This document shows, piece after piece, positions 62,800 to 64,000 of a DNA stretch of 64,000 bases (positions are counted from its first letter, which is position 1; each line of letters begins with the position of its first letter). The notes under the pieces were generated by a model. The model had not been told where the DNA came from. It saw only the letters and a program-made list of their open reading frames with translations, and did not search any database. Location of the stretch: positions 79,222 through 143,221 of the forward strand of contig JAMOAB010000068.1 of NCBI GenBank assembly GCA_023621995.1. Direction: 5' to 3'. The translations under genes were made by a program, and so were the position numbers. This DNA comes from Bacillota bacterium (lineage in GTDB: Bacteria; Bacillota; Clostridia; Caldicoprobacterales; Xylanivirgaceae).

Positions 62800-64000
62800 A
62801 TGCAAATGATTGATATTATAATACATGGGTGTAATGGAACTATGGGTCAGGTGGTTGCAGATACGGCATCATCTGACCCAGACATCAATGTCATTGCAGG
62901 TATTGATGTATCTCCCCAAGTTCGGGACAACCCCTTCCCCACATATGATTCACTAGACGAATGTGCCATTGACTGTGATGTCATAATTGATTTTTCAACA
63001 CATGACGCCATCATACCCCTGGTGAGTACGGCTTCTGAGAAAAAAATTCCAGTAGTAGTGGCCACCACCGGATTATCAGATGAGGATATGGCGTTTATAG
63101 AAAAAAAATCCCACATCATACCCATATTTCTAGCTGCAAATATGTCACTAGGGGTAAATGTCATGTATGAGCTCGCTAAACAATCGGCTGCCGTATTGGC
63201 AAAGGACTTTGATATAGAAATAATAGAAAAACATCATAATAAAAAGATAGATTCACCCAGTGGAACGGCATATACCCTTGCAAACGCTATAAATGATGCC
63301 CTTGCAGGAAGCAGATATTTTACTTATGGTAGACATTCAAAGAATATTTATCGGTCAAAAGATGAGATAGGTATCCATGCCATTCGTGGAGGTACTATAG
63401 TAGGTGAACATAGTGTGCTATTTGCTGGAATGGATGAAGTACTAGAGATAAAGCACACGGCATATTCAAAGCAGATATTTGCAGTGGGAGCCTTAAAGGC
63501 GGCAAAGTTCCTAAATGAAATTGGAGAACCTGGCCTATACGACATGAACGATATGATTGCACATCAAAGCCTTGTTAGTAATGTGTATGCAGAGCAAGAT
63601 GTAGCAATGATTACATTGAATAATCTACCTAACTCACCTGAGATAATCGCCAATATATTCAAATCCTTAGGAGAACATAATATAAACATAGACATGATAA
63701 GCCAAACAGCTCCCATAAATAGTAGGGTCAATATATCCTTTACACTCCTTGAAGAGGATTTAAATAAGGCAATAGAGGTAACTGGGCCCTTTAATTCCAA
63801 GATACCAGAGCTTCGTACCGACGTATTTGCTGAAATAAGCAAGATCACTGTAGAGGGTTTGGGAATGGAAAAACACGCCGGAGTAGCTGGAGATGTGTTT
63901 AGCACCATGGCTGATAACAATATAAATATTAAGATAATAACCACTTCGGAGACAAAAATTTCATTTATAGTCGATGCTATAAATGAAACTAAAGCTGTAG
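62800..64000 (+). CDS. dapB: 4-hydroxy-tetrahydrodipicolinate reductase fused to two ACT domains (cut by window edge)
   Basis: An unbroken frame of 400 codons from ATG 62800 (AAGGAG ahead) to the window edge. Residues 1-250 are a complete DapB: NAD(P) motif HGCNGTMGQ, DFSTHDAI, TTGLS, EKHHNKKIDSPSGTA with catalytic His and Lys, and RGGTIVGEHSVLFAG. DapB normally ends here. Residues from about 258 continue as tandem ACT domains like those of aspartokinase: DVAMITLNNLPNSPEIIANI, then ITVEGLGMEKHAGVAGDVFS and IKIITTSETKISFIVDA. This suggests allosteric control by an amino acid, probably lysine. The end is outside the window. Confidence 0.9.
   Translation, partial: MQMIDIIIHGCNGTMGQVVADTASSDPDINVIAGIDVSPQVRDNPFPTYDSLDECAIDCDVIIDFSTHDAIIPLVSTASEKKIPVVVATTGLSDEDMAFIEKKSHIIPIFLAANMSLGVNVMYELAKQSAAVLAKDFDIEIIEKHHNKKIDSPSGTAYTLANAINDALAGSRYFTYGRHSKNIYRSKDEIGIHAIRGGTIVGEHSVLFAGMDEVLEIKHTAYSKQIFAVGALKAAKFLNEIGEPGLYDMNDMIAHQSLVSNVYAEQDVAMITLNNLPNSPEIIANIFKSLGEHNINIDMISQTAPINSRVNISFTLLEEDLNKAIEVTGPFNSKIPELRTDVFAEISKITVEGLGMEKHAGVAGDVFSTMADNNINIKIITTSETKISFIVDAINETKAV

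Noticed and set aside
1..64000. CRISPR arrays, prophage or restriction/abortive-infection operons
   Set aside because: I saw no regularly spaced direct repeats, phage structural genes or defence-type enzymes.

Overview
The window is AT-rich DNA from an anaerobic, low-GC Firmicute of the class Clostridia. The evidence is an Rnf cluster, two T-box leaders and a lysine riboswitch, BadF/HgdC-type activases, a SpoIID-domain protein, many TTG/GTG starts behind strong purine-rich Shine-Dalgarno sites, and heavy use of ATA and AGA codons. I cannot name the species. Most of the window is ordinary chromosome; accessory character is concentrated at 9.9-17 kb and 33.9-34.5 kb.

Layout. 1-9.8 kb: start of an ftsH-like gene (runs off the left edge), a class A penicillin-binding protein, a TPR protein, a P-type Ca2+ ATPase, ychF and pepF. 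9.9-16.9 kb: a region of secreted proteins and lipoproteins holding two related cassettes. Each has a leader plus small exported protein reading right, facing a DUF4367 anti-sigma-like gene and an ECF sigma gene reading left. The right cassette is intact. In the left one the sigma gene has a single amber codon and the anti-sigma gene is reduced to 23 recognisable codons. A lipoprotein and an NlpC/P60-like protein lie between them. 17-18.8 kb: aldo/keto reductase, a small membrane protein and tRNA-Val. 18.8-23.5 kb: rnfCDGEA without rnfB, followed by a separately promoted FMN-binding lipoprotein. 23.5-33.6 kb: iron-type alcohol dehydrogenase, CapA-like lipoprotein, TGS-domain nucleoside kinase, Lon-like protease, a lipoprotein, GlpP and an acyl-CoA synthetase.

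The acyl-CoA synthetase lies behind a complete T-box leader whose specifier reads CUC (leucine). Upstream of that are an IS481-type transposase remnant and tRNA-Gln/tRNA-Glu. 34.8-38 kb: MerR regulator and MATE exporter (divergent), a DUF2892 protein, and a 6S-like structured RNA with its own promoter and terminator. 38-41.5 kb: a five-gene operon of 2-hydroxyacyl-CoA dehydratase/activase-like proteins with two tiny cysteine-rich proteins. 41.7-49.7 kb: HPr-like protein without the active-site His, DUF4364 protein, folC, valS behind a valine T-box with a 67-codon gene between leader and valS, tRNA-Pro, a ferritin-like protein, tRNA-Thr and a PAP2 protein. 49.9-60.3 kb: SpoIID-domain protein, CCA-adding enzyme, YkvI-like transporter, TPR protein, Hsp33, a methyltransferase that probably starts at AUA, YesL-like protein and an M20 amidohydrolase. 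60.5-64 kb: a lysine riboswitch in front of asd-dapA-dapB.

The most striking features are the dapB frame, which continues without a stop into an aspartokinase-like pair of ACT domains and off the right edge; the leucine T-box on an acyl-CoA synthetase; the duplicated sigma/anti-sigma cassettes that share a nearly identical 5' leader but carry unrelated cargo; and the Rnf locus that lacks RnfB but carries an extra flavinylation-type lipoprotein.
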